Shown: piece after piece, positions 38,365-47,534 of the stretch
How the letters are laid out: each line of letters begins with the position of its first letter
Position numbering within the stretch: position 1 is the first letter of the stretch
Origin: a virus
DNA length: 64,000 nt
Reading direction: 5' to 3' (one strand)
IMG/VR virus record: IMGVR_UViG_3300021598_001001
Coordinates: 1 to 64,000 of that record
Notes under the pieces: model-generated
The model's input: only the letters and a program-made list of their open reading frames with translations
Told to the model about the DNA's origin: nothing
The model's database searches: none
Made by a program: the position numbers and the translations under genes

Positions 38365-39306
38365 ATGGCTGAGCCATTTAGGCCTGATTTCCCAGGTAAT
38401 CCATATAGAGTTGATCCCATCTATCTTAGGATGACTCTACCAAGAAACACTAGAGATAGTAGAAGTTCTCTTCCTAGTGTTCAAGATCTTTTTGGTGAAT
38501 TATCAGTTACTAGTCAATTTAAGATCACTCTTTGGTTTGGAGAAAACGTATCTACCGTTGAGTCGGACTCAAATTTAAATTCTTGGTTAGTTTCTTGTGG
38601 GATTTTTGACAAGAGTTTAAGTTCACTTCAATATGAATTCATGTGTCATAATGCTATTCTTCCAGGTTCAACCTTATCCACTTTAGAAGAATCTGGAAGT
38701 AGACAAGGAGTTATGGAAAGATTTCCAATAATGAGACAATTTCCAGAACTTACTTTAGATTTTTATGTTGATGCGGATTATGGAGTTATTCGTTTATTTG
38801 AAGAGTGGATTAATTTTATAAATCCTCTTCATACTGTAAACGGTAAATCTATCAGAGGATCTTCCAGAGGAAGTACAAGTGATGAAGTAAGTTTTGATGA
38901 TGAAAATTTCTATAGAATGAGGTATCCGAACACCTATAAAAGAAAAATATCAATAACTAAATTTGAGAGAAATGTACAGTTTGATAGCTATGGGAATCTT
39001 TTAGAGTCCCCATCAATGTTAACGTATCAGTTTTTAAATGCTTTTCCAGTGAATTTAACTGCATTACCAGTTTCTTATGAAGGAAGTACAGTAACAAAGA
39101 CAAGTGTTACTTTTAACTATGATCGATATGTTGTCTTAAAACACAATGGAACTGGATCACCTGACTATGAACAAAAAGTAACTTCTAGTGGTCAACAAAT
39201 ATTGTCTGCTACAAATAACGGTAGTGGAAGTCAATCCGGACAATCTATTCAAAATTCTACCAATAATTTACCAACTCCAACAGGTAATACAAGATCTACT
39301 ACATAA
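38365..39306 (+). CDS. 54: gp54-like baseplate tail tube initiator
   Basis: 313 residues; T4 gp54 has 320. Tube-like segments: VTSQFKITLWFGENVSTVES, QYEFMCHNAILPGSTLST, MRQFPELTLDFYVDADYGVI and FINPLHTVNG, then MRYPNTYKRKISITKFERN and YQFLNAFPVNLTALPVSYEG. This pattern is common to gp19/gp48/gp54 tube proteins. The C-terminus is a Ser/Asn/Gly-rich low-complexity tail. First plus-strand gene of the baseplate block, divergent from gp4. Confidence 0.82.
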   Translation: MAEPFRPDFPGNPYRVDPIYLRMTLPRNTRDSRSSLPSVQDLFGELSVTSQFKITLWFGENVSTVESDSNLNSWLVSCGIFDKSLSSLQYEFMCHNAILPGSTLSTLEESGSRQGVMERFPIMRQFPELTLDFYVDADYGVIRLFEEWINFINPLHTVNGKSIRGSSRGSTSDEVSFDDENFYRMRYPNTYKRKISITKFERNVQFDSYGNLLESPSMLTYQFLNAFPVNLTALPVSYEGSTVTKTSVTFNYDRYVVLKHNGTGSPDYEQKVTSSGQQILSATNNGSGSQSGQSIQNSTNNLPTPTGNTRSTT

Positions 39307-39312
39307 CCCGCA

Positions 39313-39319
39313 CTAAATA
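39313..39319 (+). promoter_or_regulatory. Late promoter-like motif CTAAATA
   Basis: CTAAATA, 25 bp before ATG 39345. Confidence 0.4.
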
Positions 39320-39344
39320 ATTTTATCTGAATTTATAATATTCA

Positions 39345-40073
39345 ATGCCATTACCAAAGATTTCTACACCAACTTATGAACTTGAGTTGCCTTCTACTGG
39401 AAAATCTATAAAATATAGACCATTCCTCGTTAAAGAAGAAAAAATTCTTATCTTAGCTCTTGAAAGTCAAGATATTAAACAAATCACACTTGCTATTAAA
39501 CAAGTACTAAAAGATTGTATTATAACAAAAGGAATTAAAATAGAAGATCTACCTTCTTTCGATATTGAATACATTTTCTTAAATGTTCGTGGAAAATCTG
39601 TTGGAGAGGCCATAGATCTGGTTGTAACTTGTTCCGATGATGGTACTACAGAAGTCCCAGTTAAAGTGTACGTTGATGAAATCAATGTACAAAAAGACTC
39701 TGAACATACTTCGGAAATTAAACTAGATGATGATATTGTTGTAAAAATGAAATATCCATCACTAGATCAATTCATTAAAAATAACTTTGATTTCAGTGTA
39801 CAAGAATCTGCAAGTACAATTGATAAGTCTTTTGATATTATTTCATCTTGTATTGAAGCTATTTTTACTGCAGAAGAATCTTGGGCTGCTTCAGATTGTA
39901 CGAAGAAAGAACTTGTTGAGTTTATAGAGAGTATGAATTCATCTCAGTTTAAGAAAATTGAACAGTTTTTTGAGACAATGCCTAAATTATCTCATACTTT
40001 TACTGTAAAAAATCCGAAGACTGGAGTAGAAAATACGGTTACGTTGGAGGGTTTAACCAGTTTTTTCGGTTGA
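39345..40073 (+). CDS. 26: gp26-like baseplate hub protein
   Basis: 242 residues (T4 gp26 has 208). YELELPSTGKSIKYRPFLVK then EEKILILALES is the hub-family N-terminus, and VKYPSLDQF-type sequence (MKYPSLDQFIKNNF) and a C-terminal FEGLTSFFG-like end follow. It takes part in hub assembly with gp51, which overlaps it by 4 bp exactly as expected for this group. Confidence 0.88.
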   Translation: MPLPKISTPTYELELPSTGKSIKYRPFLVKEEKILILALESQDIKQITLAIKQVLKDCIITKGIKIEDLPSFDIEYIFLNVRGKSVGEAIDLVVTCSDDGTTEVPVKVYVDEINVQKDSEHTSEIKLDDDIVVKMKYPSLDQFIKNNFDFSVQESASTIDKSFDIISSCIEAIFTAEESWAASDCTKKELVEFIESMNSSQFKKIEQFFETMPKLSHTFTVKNPKTGVENTVTLEGLTSFFG

Positions 40074-40261
40074 CAATGGCTCACATTGATTTGGAAGCCT
40101 ATTATCGTATTAATTTTGCTCTCATGCAGTTCCATAAATACTCTTTGACTGAGGTTGAAAATTTAATGCCTTGGGAAAGAGATATCTATCTTGCCCTATT
40201 GAAACAACATATTGAAGAAGAAAACTTAAAGGCACAACAGGCGGCAAATCGTGGCAATTAA
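40070..40261 (+). CDS. 51: gp51-like baseplate hub assembly catalyst
   Basis: 63 residues. LEAYYRINFALMQFHKYSLT followed by EVENLMPWERDIYLALLKQH is the short form typical of cyanophages; T4 gp51 is longer. Probably acts once in hub assembly and may not remain in the virion. It overlaps gp26 by 4 bp and the next gene by 11 bp. Confidence 0.85.
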   Translation: MTMAHIDLEAYYRINFALMQFHKYSLTEVENLMPWERDIYLALLKQHIEEENLKAQQAANRGN

Positions 40262-42014
40262 ATCACCACTAAATCCAGGAGTTATTGCTAGAGAACGTAG
40301 AGTTACACCAGAAGCAGTTCAGAACTTTATTTCTGGTGGTTCTCCTCTTGGATCTTCTGTGGTTGCTAGTGCTGCTAACAAAATTGTAGGATTTCAAAGA
40401 GGAACTGCTGGAGTTGCTCCACAAGTTCCAGATCTTGGTTCGATCATTAATACTTTATCATCAAATATTTTAAACAATGTTGAGAATAGAGTACAAGCAA
40501 TAACTCAAAATGTAAATCAGATTGTTCAAAAAACTGTAGGAGATTTACAAAATAGATTTATTTCTAAAACAGATTCTATTGATGCAAACGCTCCGAATAA
40601 AATTTTATCCAATTTCTTGAGTTTATATGATAAAGCAATTGGATATATAAGATTTTTTGCAAATCCAAATAATATAAAAAGTCTAAATGAAAGTTTAGTA
40701 GAACTCAGGAAAGTATTCGATGAAACTTTCAAAGTCGCTAAAAGCATTCGTCAAACAATTATAAGAATAGTCGATCAACTTTCCAATCTACCTACAGCTA
40801 ATGCAGGAGGTGGTGGAATAGATTTGGATGTTAAAGTTCCAGGCCCACCATTAAAAAGAGCGGGAAACACTGGAATATTAAGGTCTATGAGAAGACGCCC
40901 TGGATTAATGTTGGGTGGTGCTGCTCTTGCTGGTGCAGGCACTGGAGCAATGGTGACCAATGCTCTTCAAGACGTTGGCGGTGGAGTTCAACCTCAGTTA
41001 ATGGGAGAAACTGGTGAAGGATTATCTGGACCATTACTAGACAAGTTTAATGCAATATTAGATAGATTTTCTGCTGTTCTAAAGTCATTATCAACGAGAC
41101 CATCAAAACAACAACCTGGAGGAGGAAAATCCACATCTACACAAGCGAAAGATGGAGCTCGAGGAGCTACAGGAGCACCTGGAGCACCTGGTGTTTCTGG
41201 ATCACCTGGTGTTACTACGACTGGAGAAAAGGGGGTATTAGATCTTATTGCTTCAGTCGAACAAGGTCCAGAGGGATATGATAGTTTTAATACAAGTGCA
41301 GGAAAAACTCCCGGTAAGGCTACAGAGCAAACGATTGGGTGGTTGGCTAAAAACGCACGAGGAGCAATTGGTAGATATCAACAAATGCCCCAATATCTAT
41401 TGGAAAGAGCGCAAAGAGCTGGATTCAATGCAAATACAAAATTTACACCAGAAGTTCAAGATGCAATAACACTAAACGAATTAAGATCAAGTCATGGAAT
41501 AAATGAGTTTTTATCCGGTAAAATATCAGAAGAACAATTTTTACAAAAACTTGCTCCAACATGGAGAGGATTGCCTCAGGGAAAAATTAATGCTGCAAAA
41601 CTAGGCGGAACAGCAGATTTAACATATCAAGATCAATATTCTGGAAGAAATCTTGCTGGCAAAACATATGCAACTACTATTTCCGAATTGAGAAATATTA
41701 GATCAGGTGGTAATAAACCAGTCGCATCAACTCAACAACGAAATAAACCGGCAGTTGTTGCCGCTCCAGCACAACAACAAATGCAACAACAATCTGCACA
41801 ACAGGTTGCACAAGTTCCTGTAACACAATCGCAACCACAAGTAAATATTCTTCCTTTGCAAGGTGGAGGTGGAAATCAACAAGGAACCGCAAAACCACCT
41901 CAAGCACCTATAACAGGCATTAGAGGAGAAACTGTTCCAATGTTACCCACCACAAATCCTGATAATTTCCTTACATTATATTCTAAAATGGTTTACAACA
42001 TCGTTGACGGATAA
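40251..42014 (+). CDS. Large virion protein with lysozyme-like domain
   Basis: 587 residues. N-terminal helices (~60-180) and a Gly/Ala membrane-like segment (MLGGAALAGAGTGAMVTNAL, ~220-240) precede a collagen-like stretch of Gly-x-x (~301-325, GARGATGAPGAPGVSG). Residues ~328-441 resemble a phage muramidase: VLDLIASVEQGPEGYDSFNT (Glu possible catalytic residue), then GAIGRYQQMPQYLLERAQRAG and FTPEVQDAITLNELR. A Gln-rich tail follows. T4 carries its tail lysozyme inside gp5; the gp5-like protein here lacks it, so this neighbour may provide that function. Confidence 0.7.
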   Translation: MAIKSPLNPGVIARERRVTPEAVQNFISGGSPLGSSVVASAANKIVGFQRGTAGVAPQVPDLGSIINTLSSNILNNVENRVQAITQNVNQIVQKTVGDLQNRFISKTDSIDANAPNKILSNFLSLYDKAIGYIRFFANPNNIKSLNESLVELRKVFDETFKVAKSIRQTIIRIVDQLSNLPTANAGGGGIDLDVKVPGPPLKRAGNTGILRSMRRRPGLMLGGAALAGAGTGAMVTNALQDVGGGVQPQLMGETGEGLSGPLLDKFNAILDRFSAVLKSLSTRPSKQQPGGGKSTSTQAKDGARGATGAPGAPGVSGSPGVTTTGEKGVLDLIASVEQGPEGYDSFNTSAGKTPGKATEQTIGWLAKNARGAIGRYQQMPQYLLERAQRAGFNANTKFTPEVQDAITLNELRSSHGINEFLSGKISEEQFLQKLAPTWRGLPQGKINAAKLGGTADLTYQDQYSGRNLAGKTYATTISELRNIRSGGNKPVASTQQRNKPAVVAAPAQQQMQQQSAQQVAQVPVTQSQPQVNILPLQGGGGNQQGTAKPPQAPITGIRGETVPMLPTTNPDNFLTLYSKMVYNIVDG

Positions 42015-43879
42015 TGGCTAAAGGAATCTCTTCAATGCTGCTGAATGCAGCAAACAATATTGTAAGTACAAATAGATCCACTTCACAAATGAAGAGGTCT
42101 CAAACTACCTATCAAGATTTTGTTCGTTTCATGCAACTGGAAACGAATAATTTAAAGGCAATAAAATTTAATCAAAGAAAACTTAAGAAAGCTTTAGGAG
42201 CAAATGTAGCTGTAAGTTTTGGAAGTGCCGGTAACTTATTGAGTGGTCTTGCAAGTGGGGCTTTAGATGCTGCATCTTTTGTTGGAGATTTCTTCGGAAA
42301 AAAAGATGGTAAATCAAAATTACCAAAACCAAATAGTAAAGCAGGAAGACCATTACAATCTGGTACAAAAATAAAAATACCAGGCGTTAGAGCATTAGGT
42401 GTTTTGACACCACTTTTGGCTGGACTTGATTTTGCTCAGGGGATTTCTCAAGGAGAATCGACTGGAAAAGCTGCTGCAGGTGCTGCTGGATCTGCAGCTG
42501 GAGGAATTGCTGGTGCAGCCGCTGGTGGAGCTTTAGCGGGTGCTATAACATCTGGAATGATTGGACAAGGTTTAGTTCCTATTCCTGGATTGGGATTTGT
42601 TTTAGGTGCTGCTGTAGGTGGATTAGGGGCTTTTGCTGGTGGATATTTTGCAGATAGAGCTTATGAAGCTACAGAAAAAAATGCAAAACAAAAAATAGAA
42701 TCAAAACTTAAAATACAAGAGGCAAAACAAAAAGAAGCAGCTGCAGCCGCTGCTAAATTATCTTTACCAGAAGTTTTAGATAAGTTTGAAAGGGTAGTAT
42801 TTCAATTTGAAAGAGTTTCTTATAATTTACAATTATCAGAGGTCACTGATACTCCAACAGGATATGATGAAGAGTTAGATCCGGAAGAATTGCCGCCTCC
42901 AACGGATGAATCTACTGGTGGACCAGTTCAGTACGGATCTGGTAATGCGGAATTTGGAGAAACGGGAAACGTAAGAAATTCTACTGGTTGGGTTCATGGA
43001 CATTTCCAGGGAGAAACTGTTTCTGAAGTCGTGAATGATACTACAACAGTGGTAAAAGCATTATTAAAACAAGGATCTCCAGTATATTTAAATCCAGGAA
43101 TTGATTTGTTACCATCAAAACAATATAGTGATTCGGAATTGAGAAATTATGTTGATGCCGCAAGAAGATCGCATACTCATAGCGGTAGTGGAAAATCAAT
43201 TGATGTATTTGTAAGAAAAGGAACCAAAGTACCTGTTCCTTTGAGTAATATAGGTCCAACTGGAAAAGATTTTGGTGGTTATGGAAGGGGAGGACTTGGT
43301 GGATATATTCAGGGAACAAGAACTTGGATTGGCCATTTAGCTCCAAATTCCAAACCCGGTCTTGCACAAACAAAAGGGGAAATAAAACCAAAAGGAAAAG
43401 AATCTGGAGAGATGCAAGATCTTGTCCCCAATCCAAATATGATGAATAAAACCTCGACAGACCAAACTACTATCCAAAGGCAATCACAAGTAATGAGTCA
43501 GAGGTTTATCAAACCATCCACTCAATCTTCATCTAATAATTTAATCCAAGCGCAAACAAATGTTTTTCCGCAAGAAAAACTAACTCAAATGAAATATGAT
43601 GAAAATAATATTTCTAAAGTACAGGACTCGATGATACAACCAACATCTACACAATTGGTTGTAATACCTCAACAAATCCAACAATATCCATCTTATAATA
43701 TGCCACAATCATCAGTAACTTTGATTCCTATACTTTCTGGAAATGGTAATCAAAAACCTGTCGTTATTTCTACGCCAAATGGAGGTTCTCAAACAGTAGT
43801 AGTGTCTGGGCCAAGTGAAGGTCAAGTGTTAAATAGTTTATATAAGAACATACTTCTAACATCTCTATCAGCCACATAA
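42014..43879 (+). CDS. Large virion protein with degenerate M23-type peptidase-like domain
   Basis: 621 residues. The N-terminus has conserved-looking helices (TTYQDFVRFMQLETNNLKAI). Residues ~144-216 form long Gly/Ala-rich hydrophobic helices (AAAGAAGSAAGGIAGAAAGG), a membrane-active or tape-like feature. Residues ~324-440 recall M23 metallopeptidases: GWVHGHFQ, RRSHTHSGSGKSIDVFVRKG and TWIGHLAP could supply His, Asp and His ligands. The remainder is Gln/Ser-rich. With its upstream neighbour it might digest peptidoglycan at entry. Family assignment is by pattern only. Confidence 0.6.
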   Translation: MAKGISSMLLNAANNIVSTNRSTSQMKRSQTTYQDFVRFMQLETNNLKAIKFNQRKLKKALGANVAVSFGSAGNLLSGLASGALDAASFVGDFFGKKDGKSKLPKPNSKAGRPLQSGTKIKIPGVRALGVLTPLLAGLDFAQGISQGESTGKAAAGAAGSAAGGIAGAAAGGALAGAITSGMIGQGLVPIPGLGFVLGAAVGGLGAFAGGYFADRAYEATEKNAKQKIESKLKIQEAKQKEAAAAAAKLSLPEVLDKFERVVFQFERVSYNLQLSEVTDTPTGYDEELDPEELPPPTDESTGGPVQYGSGNAEFGETGNVRNSTGWVHGHFQGETVSEVVNDTTTVVKALLKQGSPVYLNPGIDLLPSKQYSDSELRNYVDAARRSHTHSGSGKSIDVFVRKGTKVPVPLSNIGPTGKDFGGYGRGGLGGYIQGTRTWIGHLAPNSKPGLAQTKGEIKPKGKESGEMQDLVPNPNMMNKTSTDQTTIQRQSQVMSQRFIKPSTQSSSNNLIQAQTNVFPQEKLTQMKYDENNISKVQDSMIQPTSTQLVVIPQQIQQYPSYNMPQSSVTLIPILSGNGNQKPVVISTPNGGSQTVVVSGPSEGQVLNSLYKNILLTSLSAT

Positions 43880-43882
43880 ATT

Positions 43883-45160
43883 ATGTCAGTAGCAGTAGGT
43901 AGTTTAAGATTTAATGCGGTTGAGTTAATAGCTTTAAATGATACTAAAAGAATTGATTTAACTAATAGTGTTGTTTTTATCGATTACTTTGAGGATATTC
44001 TTTCGCCATGCGTGACGATGAATATGCAAATAGCCACAGGAAACTCTATTTTCAACACCTTACCAATACGTGGTGGAGAAAAGGTAGTTTTTGATATATC
44101 TACTGCGACTGGTAATTTTACGTTAGATGGTGATTATGGAATGTATGTCTACAAAGTCAGTGGTTATGCTTCTGACGGACAAAAAGAAATGTTTACATTA
44201 CATCTAGTTTCTAGAGAAGGACTGACAAACGAAACTTCAAGATGTCAAAAGAAATATGAAAAGTTACCTATAAATGAACATGTAACTTCTATATTAGATG
44301 AAGTATTAACTACAAAAAAATATGAATCATCTAATATTGAAAGAACTTCAAATTCGTATAGTTTTATTGGTAATCAGAAAAAACCTTTTCATATTTTAAC
44401 TTGGTTAGGTCCAAAGGGAATTCCTTCAACCGGATCTTCAGGAACTAGTGGAGAACTAGCCAAAGGAGTTGCTGGATTTCTTTTTTATGAAACAAAAGAC
44501 GGATTTAATTTTAAAAGTATCGATAAATTAGTTTCTGCAACCACAAGTGGAGCTGAAGATTCCTCTGTAATAACTTATACTTATAATAATGTTATTCAAG
44601 AAAATTCTATTCAAAATAATTTTACAATCTTAGATTATGCTTTGGAAAAAAATATTGATTTAATGAAATCTCTTCGAGTTGGAATGTACGCAAATAAAAC
44701 TTATTTTTATGATTTGTACACAAATAAGTTAGATATCTATGCATACTATCTAAAAAATGAAATTCGTAGTAAACTAGGTACTCAAGATGATCTTGTGATA
44801 CCGAGTGGATTTGAAGAATCTTTTTCCCGAATTCTAGTTAGAACAAGTGATAAAGGTACTTTAGACCCAAATGATATTGCAGGTAGTTCTGGAAGAGACA
44901 ATGCTGACATGGCTAAATCTTTTTCCAGATATAACTTGCTCTTTACTCAATCGCTAAATATGGTAGTGCCATGTAACGTTAATCTTCGTGCAGGTGGGGT
45001 TGTGAAAGCTCAATTTCCAAAAGTTGAATCATCACAACAAACAAGTCTCGATGAAGAACAAAGTGGTAAATACTTAATTAAAGAATTGAGACATCATTTT
45101 GAAGGCAACAACATGGTCACCTCTCTAAAATTAGTTAGAGATTCTTACGGATTGTATTAA
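43883..45160 (+). CDS. 27: gp27-like baseplate central hub protein
   Basis: 425 residues (T4 gp27 has 391). RIDLTNSVVFIDYFEDILSP then CVTMNMQIATGNSIFNTLPI is the first tube-like domain. GGEKVVFDIST and VYKVSGYASDGQKEMFTLHL follow, then SREGLTNETSRCQKKYEKLP. gp27 trimers cup the gp5 spike and connect it with the tube. A small gene lies between it and gp5. Confidence 0.88.
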   Translation: MSVAVGSLRFNAVELIALNDTKRIDLTNSVVFIDYFEDILSPCVTMNMQIATGNSIFNTLPIRGGEKVVFDISTATGNFTLDGDYGMYVYKVSGYASDGQKEMFTLHLVSREGLTNETSRCQKKYEKLPINEHVTSILDEVLTTKKYESSNIERTSNSYSFIGNQKKPFHILTWLGPKGIPSTGSSGTSGELAKGVAGFLFYETKDGFNFKSIDKLVSATTSGAEDSSVITYTYNNVIQENSIQNNFTILDYALEKNIDLMKSLRVGMYANKTYFYDLYTNKLDIYAYYLKNEIRSKLGTQDDLVIPSGFEESFSRILVRTSDKGTLDPNDIAGSSGRDNADMAKSFSRYNLLFTQSLNMVVPCNVNLRAGGVVKAQFPKVESSQQTSLDEEQSGKYLIKELRHHFEGNNMVTSLKLVRDSYGLY

Positions 45161-45166
45161 ATTACC

Positions 45167-45379
45167 ATGGAAAACATAGATGCACATATTGCCAAGGATA
45201 AAGCTCTCCTTGACGACCCACTAATTTCTGCACAATCACGCAGACATACAGAAGAAGAATTAGAAGCTCTTGAAGCTTATAAAATGAATCATCCAGAAGA
45301 TAGTCATGACCCAACTCCATTAGAGTTGTTCTGTGATTCTAATCCAAATGCTCTAGAATGTAGAATTTACGATGATTGA
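45167..45379 (+). CDS. Small conserved-type cyanophage protein between gp27 and gp5
   Basis: 70 residues, acidic, with a helix (QSRRHTEEELEALEAYKMNH) and a conserved-looking end DPTPLELFCDSNPNALECRI that includes two Cys. It overlaps gp5 by 8 bp. Consistent position in the hub block suggests an assembly function; none is known. Confidence 0.65.
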   Translation: MENIDAHIAKDKALLDDPLISAQSRRHTEEELEALEAYKMNHPEDSHDPTPLELFCDSNPNALECRIYDD

Positions 45380-47534
45380 AGAATCTTTACTTAAATCTAA
45401 CTTTATCGGAAAAGATGGTTTCGTTTGGTGGATCGGCCAAGTTGCCGATCCGAAAGTTTGGCGTACCGAAAAGTCCAGAGTAGATGAAAGTAAAGATACA
45501 AGTTGGGCATATAGATGTAAAGTACGAATAATAGGGTATCACAGTTTTGATGCAAATATTTTACCCGATGAAGATCTACCTTGGGCTCATATTTTAACCA
45601 GTGCTTCAGAAGGATCTCCAGGACAAGGTAGTTTTGGTAAAACTCATATGATAGTGGGAGGAGAATCTGTTTTAGGATTCTTCTTAGATGGCGAAGAAGG
45701 TCAACAACCAGTTGTTGTATCTTGTTTTTATAGATCAAAAGCAGTAGAAAACGCAAAAGAACCTGGACCTTTTAAACCTTTCACTGGGATGCAAGGTAAT
45801 TTAAAGGCCAGTGCAACAAGAATAAAAGCTCCTGCAACTGGAGTCATAAAAGAAGCCGAAAAAAATACAGTTGAAAGTGGATCAGCAATAAAATTTTCAC
45901 AAAATCCAGAATTTGGAATAGGAGATTCTGGATTAGATTTATCCCCTAATTTTAATCCACTTACGCCAGATACAGGAAATTCATCAGGAAGTTTTAGAAA
46001 AATACCTGGTGCATCTTCTGACGAACTTTTTTACAAGGATGTAGGAAATCTTGCATTTTTAAAGGCTTTTAATGATGCAGGAGAAGTGTCTGGATCTAAC
46101 GGATGTTTGACAAATGTATTAGCTAATATTACTAGTGCTTTACAGGGATTCATTGGATTTGTGAATGGTTTAGAAAAGACTATTTTTGGATTCATAGACC
46201 CAATAAGAAATAAAATTGTAGATATAGGTTCACAAATAAAATCAGTCGCAAGATTGATAGCATCTCTTATGAAATTCATCATAAATGGGATGCGTGACAA
46301 TATAATAAAGTTAACAGGGTGTTTATTTAGAGCTTTTTCGATAACAATACCACTTCCTCAGTGGTTAAGACTATCCGAAGCAGCTAAAAGAATTTTAGAT
46401 ATAATTTTTTGTATCTTTGAAAAATTATTTGGACCAATAGAAAATTTTATTGCTGGATTACTGTCAGGACTAATCGGAAAAACTCCAAATATTCCAAGAT
46501 GTGCTGCAGAAGAACTTACTGCTTCTCTTATTTCCAAACTTATGGAAATGGTCGATGACAGTTTAGCTACAGTTCTTTCTGGTTTGGATTGGTTAGTTGG
46601 TGGAGTAGGTGAAATCACAGGATATTTAAAAACTGCAGCTCAAGAAATTTCTCAACTACTTAGTTTCTTAAACTGTGATGGACTTCTATGCCAAACTCCT
46701 GGAACATGGGATCCATTTAAAGGAGTAAAGTTCCCAGAGACTGATGAGTGGGCAAAAGTAGTTGGTAATATAGATTTACTAGGTGGTTATGGTGGTGAAG
46801 TCAATGATTGGATAGGTTTACTGTCATCGTTTGGATCTGCAGACACTCCATTCAAAGATTGTAGAAACAAAGCATTAAATCCAAAGAATCAAAAAGATCT
46901 TCCACCCATACCACCAGGTACATTATTCTATAAGTGTATTCCACCAGAAGTAATTATAAATGGTGATGGAACAGGTGCAAAAGCAATACCTGTTATAGAA
47001 CCTACATCTGGTTCTATTTTAACAGTAAAAGTTCTAGAAGCTGGTAAAGGATATAGTAGACCACCTTCTATTTCGATTCTTGATAACAGTAATTATGGAT
47101 CTGGTGCTGAAGCAAAATCAACCATCAAAAATGGACAAATAGAATCAATTTACATTGTAAAATCTGGATCTGGATATTGTTTAACTGTTGGTGTTGGTAC
47201 AACCAGTTCTGCTGGAATTTCTACCGTACCTGTTGGAATTATAACCTCTTTAGTAGTAGAATCTCCAGGATTTGGATATACTTCTGGTGATACTATCTTA
47301 GTCGGTAGTTGCGTTTATAGTCCTATTTTAACTACTAATGGTTCAATAATAGGTATAAACTCAGTTTCATATTGTTCTCAACAATTCAAAATTGTTCCAC
47401 CAGTGACCATAAATACAACTACTGGGGTTGGTGCTGAAGTATATCCAGTATTACAATATATTCCACAATATATTGTCAATAATCAACCTACAACTGGTAT
47501 AGGTTCAATCACAGAAGTAGTAGAGTGCGTATGA
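45372..47534 (+). CDS. 5: gp5-like baseplate hub/spike protein without lysozyme domain
   Basis: 720 residues. The N-terminal ~125 form an OB-like domain as in T4 gp5: GFVWWIGQVADPKVWRT, CKVRIIGYHSFDANILPDED, LPWAHILTSASEGSPGQGSF and GFFLDGEEGQQPVVVSCFYR. The middle (~255-440) is helical and hydrophobic (FIGFVNGLEKTIFGFIDPIR and later stretches), unlike T4. The C-terminal ~180 consist of GKGYSRPPSISI-type beta repeats related to those in the gp53-like protein. There is no T4-type lysozyme domain or triple-helix VxGxxxxx repeat. It overlaps the following spike gene by 10 bp. Confidence 0.8.
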   Translation: MIEESLLKSNFIGKDGFVWWIGQVADPKVWRTEKSRVDESKDTSWAYRCKVRIIGYHSFDANILPDEDLPWAHILTSASEGSPGQGSFGKTHMIVGGESVLGFFLDGEEGQQPVVVSCFYRSKAVENAKEPGPFKPFTGMQGNLKASATRIKAPATGVIKEAEKNTVESGSAIKFSQNPEFGIGDSGLDLSPNFNPLTPDTGNSSGSFRKIPGASSDELFYKDVGNLAFLKAFNDAGEVSGSNGCLTNVLANITSALQGFIGFVNGLEKTIFGFIDPIRNKIVDIGSQIKSVARLIASLMKFIINGMRDNIIKLTGCLFRAFSITIPLPQWLRLSEAAKRILDIIFCIFEKLFGPIENFIAGLLSGLIGKTPNIPRCAAEELTASLISKLMEMVDDSLATVLSGLDWLVGGVGEITGYLKTAAQEISQLLSFLNCDGLLCQTPGTWDPFKGVKFPETDEWAKVVGNIDLLGGYGGEVNDWIGLLSSFGSADTPFKDCRNKALNPKNQKDLPPIPPGTLFYKCIPPEVIINGDGTGAKAIPVIEPTSGSILTVKVLEAGKGYSRPPSISILDNSNYGSGAEAKSTIKNGQIESIYIVKSGSGYCLTVGVGTTSSAGISTVPVGIITSLVVESPGFGYTSGDTILVGSCVYSPILTTNGSIIGINSVSYCSQQFKIVPPVTINTTTGVGAEVYPVLQYIPQYIVNNQPTTGIGSITEVVECV

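Noticed and set aside
38331-38420. N-terminal extension of gp4
   Set aside because: It would run through the late promoter and into gp54; T4 gp4 starts at the equivalent of 38330.
41698-43436. Long minus-strand frames rich in Leu, Val and His
   Set aside because: They are mirror images of Gln-rich and Gly-rich plus-strand genes and have no ribosome sites.
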